Below are positions 11,040 to 21,916 of a stretch of DNA of 64,000 nucleotides, in pieces. The stretch lies in the NCBI RefSeq assembly GCF_964340395.1, contig NC_135551.1, forward strand, positions 13,278,003 to 13,342,002. Reading direction: 5' to 3'. The DNA is from Glandiceps talaboti (lineage: Eukaryota > Hemichordata > Enteropneusta > Spengelidae). The notes below the pieces were generated by a model. The model was not told the DNA's origin, ran no database searches, and saw only the letters and a program-made list of their open reading frames with translations. A program made the translations under genes and the position numbers. Within the stretch, counting starts at the first letter, position 1. Each line of letters begins with the position of its first letter.

Positions 11040-11815
11040 GCAACTTTAATCACAGTTGTAGTAAGTTACCAGAAATAGTGTATTCACTGGACTGGTGTAA
11101 GTTTAATCACAGTTGTACTAAGTTACCAGAAATAGTGTATTCACTGGACTGGTGTAAGTTTAACCACAGTTGTACTAAGTTACCAGAAATAGTGTATTCA
11201 CTGGACTGGTGTAAGTTTAATCACAGTTGTACTAAGTTACCAGAAATAGTGTATTCACTGGACTGATGTAAAATTAATCACAGTTGTACTAAGTTAACAG
11301 AAATAGTGTATTCACTGGACTGGTGTAAGTTTAATCACAGTTGTACTAAGTTAACAGAAATAGTGTATTCACTGGACTGGTGTAAGTTTAATCACAGTTG
11401 TACTAAGTTACCAGAAATAGTGTATTCACTGGACTGGTGTAAAATTAATCACAGTTGTACTAAGTTAACAGAAATAGTGTATTCACTGGACTGGTGTAAG
11501 TTTAATCACAGTTGTACTAAGTTAACAGAAATAGTGTATTCACTGGACTGGTGTAAGTTTAATCACAGTTGTACTAAGTTAACAGAAATAGTGTATTCAC
11601 TGGACTGGTGTAAGTTTAATCACAGTTGTACTAAGTTACCAGAAATAGTGTATTCACTGGACTGGTGTAAGTTTAACCACAGTTGTACTAAGTTACCAGA
11701 AATAGTGTATTCACTGGACTAGTGTAAGTTTAATCACAGTTGTACTAAGTTACCAGAAATAGTGTATTCACTGGACTGGTGTAAGTTTAATCACAGTAGG
11801 TAGTAAGTTGCCAGA
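11040..11815. repeat. 57-bp minisatellite, ~13.5 copies
   Basis: Head-to-tail array of a 57-bp unit containing GTGTATTCACTGGACTGGTG and TAATCACAGTTGTACTAAGT with few differences (ACC/AAC at one codon, GTTT/AAAT at another). The period is 19 codons, so one frame stays open through most of the array (YSLDWCKFNHSCTKLPEIV); I regard this as an arithmetic effect, not a protein. Confidence 0.95.
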
Positions 11816-13224
11816 AATGTAATTTTGCATCATTTTTAGAAACATAGATTGCAAGAGGAATGCATTAGTTGTTTCCATAATTTCTAACATTATCTTTTTT
11901 TCTCTACAACACACAACACACAAAACTCAATCCAGTGTCTACCTATGATCAATGTAACCTTAGAAATTTAGTTGTGTTTTCTCCAATTCAATGTATTGCA
12001 TAAACTTGAAGTATCTTTCCATTTTTGATGTCATCAATCCTCTCTAATGCTTCTCACTACACTGATTACAGATTAGATTTAGGGGCTAAGTGACAATATC
12101 TTGGAAACAACAAAGGGTTACTGCTTCGGTTCTACATTAAGTCCAGAGAGTCGATTCATATGCTGCTAAAAATTATATCATTGCACTTTGAATTGTTTTA
12201 GAACAGGTGTGAAAACTTATGATTGAGGTGACAACTTCTGATGATGAGTTACTTGTCAAAGACTTTAATCAGTTAGATAGTTGGGACAAAATTAGCCTTA
12301 ACTTTGATGCATTTAATAGGTTAATTTCAGTAAGTCCTTTCAAAAAGTATTTAGTTTTTTGAGAAGTTTTGAGAAATTTTGAGCTTACTTATAATAAAAA
12401 TGTTCTCAGAAAATTCTTGTGTCCTTTACTGTCATAATAATTTTAGGATACTGACTTACAGGGAATGAAAACATTACATGTACTCCAAAGCATGCACTAT
12501 GAAAATCAAAACATACATACATCTGCAAGTTATACTTGGTCATCATGAAATGTTTATTCATTTTATTAAAATATACGTGTATACCATGATACATTTTTGT
12601 TAAAATAATGTTACATGTTCACAATAAATGACATGACAGCACTATCACAAAGTACAATTACTATCCGTGGTACTATATCACTGTCAAAGCCATCTATAGA
12701 CCTGACGTCCGTTCAAACCCCCCAAAAGCATCAAATTCTATGAATATCTAGATCGATATAGGATCATACCACAATGACTGCGCGATAAACCTGCACAGAT
12801 CTTCTGCTGCATTGAATGTCGTAAGGTAAGCCCCCTAGGTGCCCTATGAGAGTAACGACACATAAGGATCTGAATCCACTTTTTTGGCTGAAATACTGAA
12901 AGCAATATTTTTGCCTGAGAGTTGTGCATAATCATTGATAAGGTTGGACAGAATATAGGTCAATAAGAATTGCACACAACACTTTTCATGATTGTTCAAG
13001 AGTTATCAGTGGAAATACCACTTCGTTCCATTACTGTATCAGACAGCTGAATACAATAATATATTCATATTTCCCTGTCTTTTTGTTGTCCTTCAGTCAG
13101 TGTCTTGACATCAAACATAACATGACCTTGACCTTTTTGAATACTCCATTAGTTTGTCACCAATATTCAACCATTGGTACTTTATCATGACAGGAAAGAG
13201 TTAACTATGTTAACTACATATATA
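11816..13224. other. Interior of the 11.4-kb element without clear gene
   Basis: AT-rich. A 47-codon plus-strand frame at 12220-12363 (MIEVTTSDDELLVKDFNQLD...) looks protein-like and ends near a GTAAGT (12330), but I do not recognise it and it lies after the HECT stop. Nothing else supported. Confidence 0.25.
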
Positions 13225-13411
13225 TATATATATCAATCCCATTACTTGATGATTCTGCAAGTGGGTCGATCAACATGCACAATTCTCTATATTTCTCCTC
13301 TTCAAGTGGTATTGTCACATCAGGAATTGTTACACTTACAAGTTCTGGTACATTTGTTGGAGTTCCCAATCAACACCATATTCCAAATCCTGTCAAATGA
13401 AAATTGAAAAT
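13225..13411 (-). pseudogene. C-terminal part of the transposon integrase gene (broken)
   Basis: Minus strand, preceded by an acceptor-like TTTGACAG at 13412-13419. The translated pieces DLEYGVDWE and PELVSVTIPDVTIPLEEEKY ... LIDPLAESSSNGIDIY match the tail I know from animal integrase-core proteins ('EYGVDW...VPEv.vPl.e...L...vDPL.es..yGID.Y'). The pieces are not in one continuous frame. This is the 3'-most remnant of the minus-strand gene; the intervening integrase middle part has not been found and a 60-bp minisatellite now fills the interval. Confidence 0.55.
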
Positions 13412-14097
13412 GAGATAATGGAAACCTGACTTTGCCAAACTTACTGTTGCAAAAGAATTTGGTCTAAATAGAAGAAAATTAAGTTAATAGTTTCAAAATA
13501 CAACCCTGCCAATAGGTGTTGTTCTGTCCATATGTATGTAGGACGGTACTGTATATGAATGTCAATACTACATACTTATCAAAAATAATAAAACAATTAT
13601 AGTAAAACAACTCACTGGATATATGACACAGAAGTGTTGCAAATAAAGAATTAATAAAGATTTCTGCACATCATGAAGTATTGAGGCAAAACAATTGAAT
13701 TCCATCACACATACAATCTATATTTTAACACTTAATTAGCAAACTGAGACTGTGACAGAAAGGTAGGTGTGAGTATCTAGGAACATTTTGAAGGAATAAT
13801 ATGTGAGATTGAAATACATGCAGGATTAAATGTTATGCCAACTAACATATGCAAGATTAAATAGGAACATTGTATATCATGTCCATGTTGCAGGGTATGT
13901 TTTGCTACTGCTCACATGGTTGTCAAAAGTATACCTACTACACAGATATGCATTTCATCTCTATGCATAGACTGTTATACACATCTCTGAACCATAGATG
14001 CATGTATGTTTTGTTGAAATACAAGTTGCTAAACAGGTTGAATTAAAGTATGTCTCAAGTCTTGTGCACACCAAAGCAGTTATTGGGATATGTTATC

Positions 14098-15725
14098 CAA
14101 AGCTGCTACAACAACTATGGGCTAATACAGTTATGTCTACAACCCTGTATTAGGTATGTGTGTGGCTATACCACCATAGGGCTAATACAGTAATGTCTAC
14201 AACTCTGTACTAGATATGTGTGTGGCTTTACCACCATAGGGCTAATACAGTTATGTCTACAACCCTGTATTAGGTATGTGTGTGGCTATACCACCACATG
14301 GCTAATACAGTTATGTCTACAACCCTGTATTAGGTATGTGTGTGGCTATATCACCACATGGCTAATACAGTTATGTCTACAACTCTGTACTAGGTATGTG
14401 TGTGGCTATACCACCATAGGGCTAATACAGTTATGTCTACAACCCTGTATTAGGTATGTGTGTGGCTATACCACCATAGGTCTAAATGAGTTATGTCTAC
14501 AACTCTGTACTAGATATGTGTGTGGCTATATCAACATAGGTCTAAATGAGTTATGTCTACAACTCTGTACTAGATATGTGTGTGGCTATATCAACATAGG
14601 ACTAAATCAGTTATGTCTACAACTCTGTACTAGATATGTGTGTGGCTATACCACCACATCGCTAATACAGTTATGTCTACAACTCTGTACTAGGTATGTG
14701 TGTGGCTATACCACCATAGGTCTAAATCAGTTATGTCTACAACCCTGTACTAGATATGTGTGTGGCTTTACCACCATAGGGCTATACAGTAATGTCTACA
14801 ACTCTGTACTAGGTATGTGTGTGGCTATATCAACATAGGACTAAATCAGTAATGTCTACAACTCTGTACTAGGTATGTGTGTGGCTATACCACCATAGGA
14901 CTAAATCAGTTATGTCTACAACTCTGTACTAGGTATGTGTGTGGCTATACCACCATAGGTCTAAATCAGTTATATCTACAACTCTGCACTAGATATGTGT
15001 GTGGCTATACCACCATAGGACTAATACATGCAGTTATGTCTACAACTCTGTACTAGGTATGTGTGTGGCTATACCACCATAGGTCTAAATCAGTTATGTC
15101 TACAACTCTGTACTAGATATGTGTGTGGCTATATCAACATAGGTCTAAATCAGTTATATCTACAACTCTGTACTAGATATGTGTGTGGCTATATCACCAT
15201 AGGACTAATACATGCAGTTATGTCTACAACTCTGTACTAGGTATGTGTGTGGCTATACCACCACATGGCTAAATCAGTTATGTCTACAACTCTGTACTAG
15301 GTATGTGTGTGGCTATACCACCATAGGTCTAATACAGTTATGTCTACAACTCTGTACTAGGTATGTGTGTGGCTATATCAACATAGGACTAAATCAGTTA
15401 TGTCTACAACTCTGTACTAGATATGTGTGTGGCTATACCACCACATGGCTAATACAGTAATGTCTGCAACTCTGTACTAGGTATGTGTGTGGCTATACCA
15501 CCACATGGCTAATACAGTTATGTCTACAACTCTGTACTAGGTATGTGTGTGGCTATACCACCACATCGCTAATACAGTTATGTCTACAAATATGTACTAG
15601 ATATGTGTGTGGCTATACCACCACATGGCTAATACAGTCATGTCCACAACCCTGTACAGGATATATGTGTGGCTATACCACCACAGGGCTAATACAATTA
15701 TGTCTACAACCCTGTATTAGGTATG
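14098..15725. repeat. 60-bp minisatellite, ~27 copies
   Basis: Units carry GTATGTGTGTGGCTATACCA, CCA(C/T)A(T/G)GGCTAATACAG and TTATGTCTACAACTCTGTAC. Variants (CACATGG, CATAGGT, CAACATAGG; AATACAG or AAATCAG) mix along the array, and a few units are 59 or 65 bp. With a 60-bp period the frame CGYTTxxLIQLCLQLCTRYV stays open for up to 200 codons; I treat this as a by-product. Likely an intron or spacer of the minus-strand integrase gene. Confidence 0.95.
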
Positions 15726-15829
15726 TTTTGTCAGTTTCCCTAAGTAGTCTTATTAACACACTAACACTAACAGGGTTGTATAGATATATTTATACTTACT
15801 TGTTCTGTGGATAGGAAGACCTCCCTTCC

Positions 15830-15957
15830 AACTGTACCACTGGAATTTGCAAAGGCTAAAAGACCACTGGCCCATACAGTTTAAAAACATGACTTTTCTG
15901 GAGTAACCATCAATTCCTCCATGAATAATAAAACGCCACCTATAAGTATATAACACA
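15830..15957 (-). pseudogene. rve/DDE integrase core exon (WRFIIHGGIDGYSR), broken
   Basis: Minus strand; acceptor TACTTATAG upstream (15958-15966), donor GTAAGT downstream (15824-15829). The frame begins WRFIIHGGIDGYSRKVMFLN, the diagnostic core of an animal integrase/transposase group ('LWHIDGNHKLIRW.fvIHGGIDGySR...fL'). The Asp in GGIDG is a catalytic DDE residue. The rest of the exon keeps recognisable family residues but not in a continuous frame, so this copy is a fossil. Its upstream neighbour exon is at 17539-17583. Confidence 0.65.
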
Positions 15958-16135
15958 ATAATGGCTTGATTGAAATACTCAAAATTATGTAAAGGAACAC
16001 TAAAATGGATCATAAATGCTAAGCAAGAATACATATTGCACAAAAACACCACTAGCATACATGATATAGATATAAATGCTAGGGCAAATAGATGTAAATA
16101 CTAGGGCAATCAATTGGGCGGCTTTTGCATTCAAG

Positions 16136-16136
<1 letters not shown>

Positions 16137-16231
<95 letters not shown>
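16137..16231. repeat. (CA)n then (CAGA)n microsatellite
   Basis: About 29 CA dinucleotides (16137-16195) followed by eight to nine CAGA tetranucleotides. A shorter CA tract is at 16777-16807. Confidence 0.98.
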
Positions 16232-16232
<1 letters not shown>

Positions 16233-16771
16233 CCCAGACACCACACCATGATATAGCACTAGCAATTGTTCAGTTGTGCTAACAAGTGACTAAAATCAAC
16301 ATCACTACAAAATATTCTTCCCAATGTTTTTGACTTCTAAGTTTCTTTAAATTTAAGTCAACCACACATATAGGCAGACAGACAGATATTCATGGGCAAG
16401 ACTATTTATCATGTCTGTAGCATGAATGCATCGTACCTGTTTTAATCATAGACAGTGTCTATGATTTAATTCAGCTGTGCTAAAATTTCCAAGCAACCGC
16501 AAACCAAGGTTAAACTTTATGCATTGACACATTGACATTGAGATGTTAAGTAGCCCACAACAGATTTAAACGATTACATGACATTAATAAAACAATAACT
16601 AACCTTTCATTTCTAGGCCTGGTCAAGGCATTTTCCCACACCATGAATCACGTATTTTGACCCAAAATTCACATCTCTGTTGTGATCATTTTCATTTGAA
16701 CAATTTGCAATCTACACACCCTGACCACCATATACTAGGCCAATCAGTCTGTCAGTTTTCAATTTTATGTC

Positions 16772-16807
<36 letters not shown>

Positions 16808-16915
16808 TTCACCATGCTTATAAGTTATAGCACAAGTGAACCTCTGTTCAGTAATGCTAATAATTAAATATTAAATAATAATAATACATACACACACTAT
16901 ATATGTATATATATT

Positions 16916-17302
16916 GAACACATATTGCCTGGCCATGAGGGCTATAGCACCAGTTTATTACACCAAGGAGACTGTGAGTTACCAGAATCACATGCTATTT
17001 CCTGAGGCCGAAGGGCGAGGGAAATAGCATATGATTCTGGTAACTCACAGTCATGAGGGGATAATGAACGGGTGCTATAGCCCGAATATAGGCCAAGCAA
17101 TATGTGTTTTGTAATATACCTCATGCTGTGAACTCGCAGTGGCAGACGACATCATCAGAAGCTGCCATTTTGACCTGCGGTGGTCATGTGACCATGTAAT
17201 AGTTGATGGAACTATTTCCCTAGGGAAACAGTCATTCTATTTTCCTATCACGTGACTGATTCTAGCGAATCATGGCGCAGCAATATCACAAGGTATATTA
17301 TA
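16916..17302 (+). repeat. Half copy of the 771-bp palindromic element
   Basis: Matches 5250-5650 from GAACACATATTGCCTGGCC through the internal 95-bp hairpin to the AAGGTATATTATA at the dyad centre, with about 5-10% differences. The mirror half is absent. It lies between (TA/CA)-rich DNA on the left and a GA/TA-rich stretch on the right, nested in the 11.4-kb transposon, so it arrived or expanded after it. Confidence 0.9.
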
Positions 17303-17538
17303 AATATAATTATACATATATATATTTAAATGAACAGTTAGTGTGTCAGAGGACAAGAGAGCATGAGAGAGAGAGAGAGAGAGAAAGAGCCTAACACAGT
17401 TTGTATGTTTTCTCTCTCTATGTTTATAATAATAATTAATCATCATCATCATCATCAAGACACAACAAAACCATAAAAACTATGTATCAAAAATAATTCC
17501 ACAATAAACAATAAAGTAATATTTTAAAACTTACCGAA

Positions 17539-17583
17539 TAAGTTTGTGATTTCCATCAATGTGTCATAGAGCTAAAGGTGAGT
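17539..17583 (-). pseudogene. Integrase exon with the HIDGNHKLIR motif
   Basis: Minus strand, acceptor TTTAG, donor GTAAGT. In the frame that joins the 15830-15957 exon it spells the family's HIDGNHKLIR, placed directly before WRFIIHGGIDGYSR as in intact relatives. The first catalytic Asp is in HIDG. The copy is not intact. Confidence 0.65.
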
Positions 17584-17719
17584 GCACGTGATATGGCCTT
17601 CTGCGTACTGAACGTACCTCAAGTGCCCATATCAGAACACTGTGCGTATCAACTCTGTGGCATCTCTAACCCTTCTTTGTTGTAAACGAAGATTTCTCGA
17701 GCGAAGAAAACCAATCATT

Positions 17720-17985
17720 CGTCTACAGCCACACCTCACAGTTAGGAAAATCTCTTTGTATTTCACGGACTTTCTCGTCTAATTCTTCATCAGTTAATAG
17801 TCCTGAGTCGGCTTGAAATCAGTGTGGCATGATACAGTTCGTTGGCCATGGTATTCTTGAATGAGTTGGACAACTTCGTTATTACACATACCTATGGCAT
17901 TCAACTGACACAGTAGACATACACGACTTTGAACTCGGCCTACTACTTCAACATCGTTTTGAAGTCATTCCGCAAAATGCCTAAA
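17720..17985 (-). pseudogene. N-terminal part of the integrase gene (broken)
   Basis: Minus strand. Two protein-like pieces: VVGRVQSRVCLLCQLNAIGM ... VVQLIQEYHGQRTVS, and SGLLTDEELDEKVREIQRDF PNCEVWL. The second fits the region 'lsDeELDe.VreI..dyPncG.R' found about 60 residues before the HIDGNHKLIR motif in this integrase group. Together with the exons at 17.5, 15.9 and 13.4 kb it shows the order N-terminus to C-terminus along the minus strand. Several breaks in all. Confidence 0.5.
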
Positions 17986-18014
17986 CTGGCAAAGATGTGC
18001 GAGCGCACACATGA

Positions 18015-18197
18015 TTACTGGATGTAAGACGGGTAATGTTTTTTTTCCGGGTCATGACCTAGGTCATATAACTTGTCACGAGCATACCTAGCTTTGTAGA
18101 CATTGGTATTACGATTTCCAAATGCGTTCTGTAAAGTAGTCGTCAGTTGACGTGTATTCACTTCCAAGCAAGCTGGGGTGCTTTGTGCAGACTTCAA
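18015..18197 (-). CDS. Unrecognised 60-codon frame near the start of the minus-strand transposon gene
   Basis: Reads QSTPACLEVNTRQLTTTLQN then AFGNRNTNVYKARYARDKLY to a stop. Composition is protein-like and it lies between the repeat-coded N-terminus (18608-18225) and the integrase N-terminus (17985), so it may be an intervening exon. No family recognised; could be chance. Confidence 0.2.
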   Translation of the reverse strand: MKSAQSTPACLEVNTRQLTTTLQNAFGNRNTNVYKARYARDKLYDLGHDPEKKHYPSYIQ

Positions 18198-18224
18198 CGT
18201 ACGCTTTGATTTAACTGCACTCTA

Positions 18225-18608
18225 TGAATTGTCAACTGTCCACATTGAATTATCAATTGCCAAAAATGATACAACGTCCGTACAAATTGACTTATCACTT
18301 GACGTTCCTGACTTGTCATTTGACGGACCTGACTTATCACTTGACGTTCCTGACTTGTCAATTGACGGACCTGACTTATCACTTGACGTTCCTGACTTGT
18401 CAATTGACGGACCTGACTTATCACTTGACGTTCCTAACTTGTCAATTGACGGACCTGACTTATCACTTGACGTTCCTGACTTGTCAATTGACGTTCCTGG
18501 CTTGTCATTTGATGTACCTGACTTGTCACTTGATGTACCTGACTTGTCACTTGATGTACCTGACTTATCACTTGACGAGTTCGACTTTTGACGTGGATTA
18601 CGCTCCAT
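18225..18608 (-). CDS. Repeat-coded N-terminal ORF (MERNPRQ + SDKSG heptads) of the minus-strand transposon gene
   Basis: Mirror image of the ORF at 7212. Begins MERNPRQKSNSSSDKSGTSS at the first base of the right terminal repeat, runs through about 14 heptads, then leaves the repeat into ICTDVVSFLAIDNSMWTVDN before a stop. Frame conservation of both copies is compatible with translation, but the period of 21 alone would also keep the frame open. Confidence 0.35.
18288..18608 (-). repeat. Right terminal inverted repeat: 21-bp minisatellite x14
   Basis: Reverse complement of 7212-7532, the same total length of 321 bp and the same number of units, with differences in the variant order of a few units (units 3-5 and one CCAGG change). 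Retention of equal length in both ends suggests recent insertion or gene conversion between ends. Confidence 0.85.
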
Positions 18609-18617
18609 ACTATACAT
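18609..18617 (+). repeat. Right target-site duplication (9 bp) of the 11.4-kb element
   Basis: ACTATACAT, identical to 7203-7211. Confidence 0.75.
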
Positions 18618-20989
18618 ATGATACTGCAACATCGTTCAGTTACATGGTTACAAGTTAGCCAAGCATTCAAGGCCAGAACGTCAACTGAACTACAATTTTT
18701 ACAGTAGATATTGACCACACGATTGACACCCAGACTAGGTATGTACATACAGACCATCCCAAGTTTAAGTGCTGCGAAGATCTGAGGACAGTAAGATACT
18801 CTACCGATGATGTAAAAGCGAACCGGGTCAATGATTTTTTGAACTTTGACCTTGACAAGTTAGAAAGCAAAATCAAATATTAAAAGACGAATACCAGTAA
18901 GTTGCCTGGTAACAAACTTTTCGGTTATGTACTGTACGTAAATGCTTCAATCCACCCCTCTCAAAATTCAGCCTTCCACCCCTACGTAAAGTAGTTTTGT
19001 CTTGCAGTCAAACAAAATATTCAAATTAACGTAAGCGTGTGTTGTTGTCGCTGGCTTCTGATCGGGTACTACTCGTAGTCGAATATACATTGATTGATCT
19101 TTAAACGCAAATACTATCAGCCATGCACAAATGAGAAGCATTTCCTCACCTCAATTCTGACTGCTAATAGGAAGCTCCTACAATGTGGGCACGTAAATTA
19201 CGCGAATGATTTCGTTGGTGTTTCGTACAGAGCATCCCCTGTACCGTTCACATGTCTGCTGCTGTAAACTGCCTTACCACTACTAGTACTAGATCACTGA
19301 TGACTATAACGTGATGACGAGGATAGCAAATGATTTGTCTATACCGCCATAGAAAGTTGTGATTACAGGTAAGTTGTACACCCCTTTCGTTTTCTTCAAA
19401 TTGAATACATATACGTTAATTTGCAAGGTCACTGTCCATGTCAGCCGCTCGATCGACTCCACCAATTTGACAAGCCATGCAACAGTCATTCATGGCTGTA
19501 TATTAAGTTTACAAATTTGTAACACTCTTACTATGGGTCTATTATTAATTATTACATACATCTACATCGTTGAGATCAAGATATATATTACATATATATT
19601 ACATTAAGTGAACTTAAGGAGATAGAAATTGCTATAAGCACATAGAGGGACTGTCATAAATCATCAACAGGACCGTTCTTTGTTCCGGGACGTTCTTTGA
19701 TACATTTATAGTAGTATAAGTTACTATGATGGAGGTTTTACGAACACCCCACAATGGTCGGATTTACACACCAATAATGCTGGTGGCTAAGTGTATAATA
19801 TTTCCAAGTTTTACTTTTTGGTCGTGAACAAATTCATGAATCCTCACATAGTGATGCTCCCCAACTGTAATCAAATGTGAACTTTTCGACTCATAGATGA
19901 ATCTTCACCCAGATTGAACCCACAAAGTATATTTGATTTTGCACCGTAGTTTGTAACGATACACATGTACAGTACGAATAACCTAAAATTCAATAATATG
20001 CTTTTCTCATGTTAAGTTATCAAATTATACCCTGCCTAAGTAGTGATATTCGTTATTTGATGCCATCTCAATCACCCATACCTATTTGTAACAAGAGGTT
20101 GTTTGTAATATTTTGTCACCCATATCCCCAAAACTAAATAAAATTATAAAATTAAAAATATTTAGTCTTCATGGTCAAATATTGCAGACTTTTATTACCC
20201 CCACCAGTGTTTTATTTAAGGGCGGTAAGTAGGTAAAATCTACCGGGGTTCCCACATCATTTTACCGGGGTTCCCCACCAAAATTATGATACATTGCATG
20301 GGAAGCACTACCAGTTTTACCTCTTTCCCCCTTTCTGTTACCGGGGTTCCCAAACCTTAGCAAAAACATTGGCCACACAAGTGATAGTTCAGCAAATCTT
20401 GGCAAATTTATTACTTTGAGTCCTACCGACATTTGTATTTAGTCATGAAAGAAAAAAGTTATTAAAATTTAATAATTCCAGATACATGTACATGTAAATA
20501 AGATGGTTAATTTCAATTCGCAATATTTTGCTGTCATATCTCAGGGTCTTTGAGTTAAATAGGCCCATATGAAATAAACTGTAACTGTAAAAATCCAACC
20601 TATTCTCAGTTAAAATCAAGAAAAAAAATCTAGCGGTCATCATATGCATTTTTGAAAGTAGATCAAAGTGATATCAAAATTTAGTCATTTTAGAATCCAA
20701 TATGGCCACAGACTAGTAGTCTGTTAACTGTATACGAACATCAAAAATTGACAAATACCAAGACAACAAGACAATGAACACTCAAATTTCTTTAATTATT
20801 ATTTCACATGGACCAGGAACAACTTTCATATCGTAAAATGTGGAGAGAAATGATGTTTTATTTTTCAGGAAAATTTTTCCCTAATATGCATTCTACTATT
20901 ATTAGCTTACAAAGCTTTTTGTGCCACAAGAAACTTGTTCTGTATCAGTGTCTGTTTAAATTATGGGGAGACATAAAAACACATGCTAC
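18618..20989. other. Intergenic, with a dispersed-repeat copy at 20215-20371
   Basis: No exon recognised. At 20215-20371 lies a repeat containing GGTAAAATCTACCGGGGTTCCC and ending TTACCGGGGTTCCCAAACCT followed by TAGCAAAAACA; the same family is seen at 46635-46775 (plus), 26938-27000 and 8385-8440 (minus, partial), and 34488-34535 (partial). Family unknown, SINE- or MITE-sized. Confidence 0.5.
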
Positions 20990-21762
20990 CACAGGGAGTA
21001 GCGAGCATGTAACTGATTGATTGATCGATCGATCGATCGGTTGATGTATTGATTGATTGATTTATTATTTGGTTGAATGATTGATTGATTGATTGATCAA
21101 TTTTTGTGGTGCAATATAACTTACTTTATGTGTGATATTGATCAATTGACTCATTGAGTTTTAAAACTATTTCTTATTCTTTCCCTGGTTACTTTGCTCT
21201 CAACTGTTGATCTCAGACCACTAAAAGTCTGAGGCTGTATGTAATTCTCTCCTTGCTTTATTGACTAAATAAAGACGCCTTGTCCATTCTTCTAATCTTA
21301 TCTTAATTAAAACACCTCTTATCTCTTCCTTACTAGTTTATGCATGATCGAGTGTTTGTCCAGTGTGATAATCTCCCAGCAGATGAGAGATAAAGCAAAC
21401 TGTTAATGTAAGTGATCTCCTGCCAGTTTTAAGATAAGAGGTGTTTTAATTAAGATAAGATTAGAAGAATGGACAAGGCGTCTTTATTTAGTCAATAAAG
21501 CAAGGAGAGAATTACATACAGCCTCAGACTTTTAGTGGTCTGAGATCAACAGTTGAGAGCAAAGTAACCAGGGAAAGAAAAAGAAATAGTTTTAAAACTC
21601 AATGAGTCAATTGATCAATATCACACATAAAGTAAGTTATATTGCACCACAAAAATTGATCAATCAATCAATCAATCATTCAACCAAATAATAAATCAAT
21701 CAATCAATACATCAACCGATCGATCGATCAATCAATCAGTTACATGCTCGCTACTCCCTGTA
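20990..21762. mobile_element. 773-bp foldback (MITE-like) element with 7-bp target duplication
   Basis: Arms 20990-21324 and 21432-21762 are nearly identical reverse complements (over 95% by eye) around a 107-bp loop. Ends read (C/T)ACAGGGAGTAGCGAGCATG inward. ATGCTAC stands directly outside both ends (20983-20989 and 21763-21769). The arms contain degenerate GATT/GATC tracts that pair with AATC/GATC tracts. CAGGG-type termini with a 7-8 bp duplication point to the hAT class. No coding capacity. The high arm identity suggests a young copy. Confidence 0.8.
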
Positions 21763-21916
21763 ATGCTACTAGGATACATGTACAGTACCGGTACTTACAA
21801 TTTTTGGTGTCCGACTTTCAAAATATATCTCATTTTCACACATCTGTCATACACAATGAAATAATACAGTTGTAAATTTGTGATATTTCCTTTTTTTATT
21901 TATTTTAATCACAGAA

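Larger units (their letters stand above)
7203..18617. mobile_element. 11.4-kb DNA transposon with minisatellite terminal inverted repeats, integrase and HECT genes
   Basis: The same 9 bp, ACTATACAT, stand at 7203-7211 and 18609-18617, immediately outside inverted repeats that begin ATGGAGCGTAATCCACG. Both inverted repeats are 321 bp long (7212-7532 and 18288-18608). Between them lie a plus-strand gene (repeat-coded N-terminus, small domain, zinc finger, HECT C-lobe) and a converging minus-strand gene with an rve/DDE integrase. A 9-bp duplication is usual for Mutator-like elements (8-11 bp), but the integrase I see belongs to the animal 'integrase core domain' group with the WRFxIHGGIDGYSR motif, not a recognisable MULE transposase, so superfamily is left open. 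The interior has been invaded by minisatellites (9.0-9.5, 11.0-11.8, 14.1-15.7 kb), a CA/CAGA microsatellite and half of the 771-bp palindrome. The integrase gene is broken, so this copy is not autonomous. Confidence 0.7.

Noticed and set aside
11078-11722. Repeat proteins YSLDWCKFNHSCTKLPEIV (57-bp array) and CGYTTxxLIQLCLQLCTRYV (60-bp array)
   Set aside because: Frames exist because unit lengths are multiples of three; no start context, splice sites or conserved flank.
9001-15725. CRISPR-like arrays
   Set aside because: Units are contiguous or near-identical throughout, without unique spacers of constant length, and the DNA is animal.
7203-18617. Polinton/Maverick reading of the large TIR element
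   Set aside because: Those have 6-bp duplications and encode polymerase B, capsid and protease genes; none is visible here, and the duplication is 9 bp.
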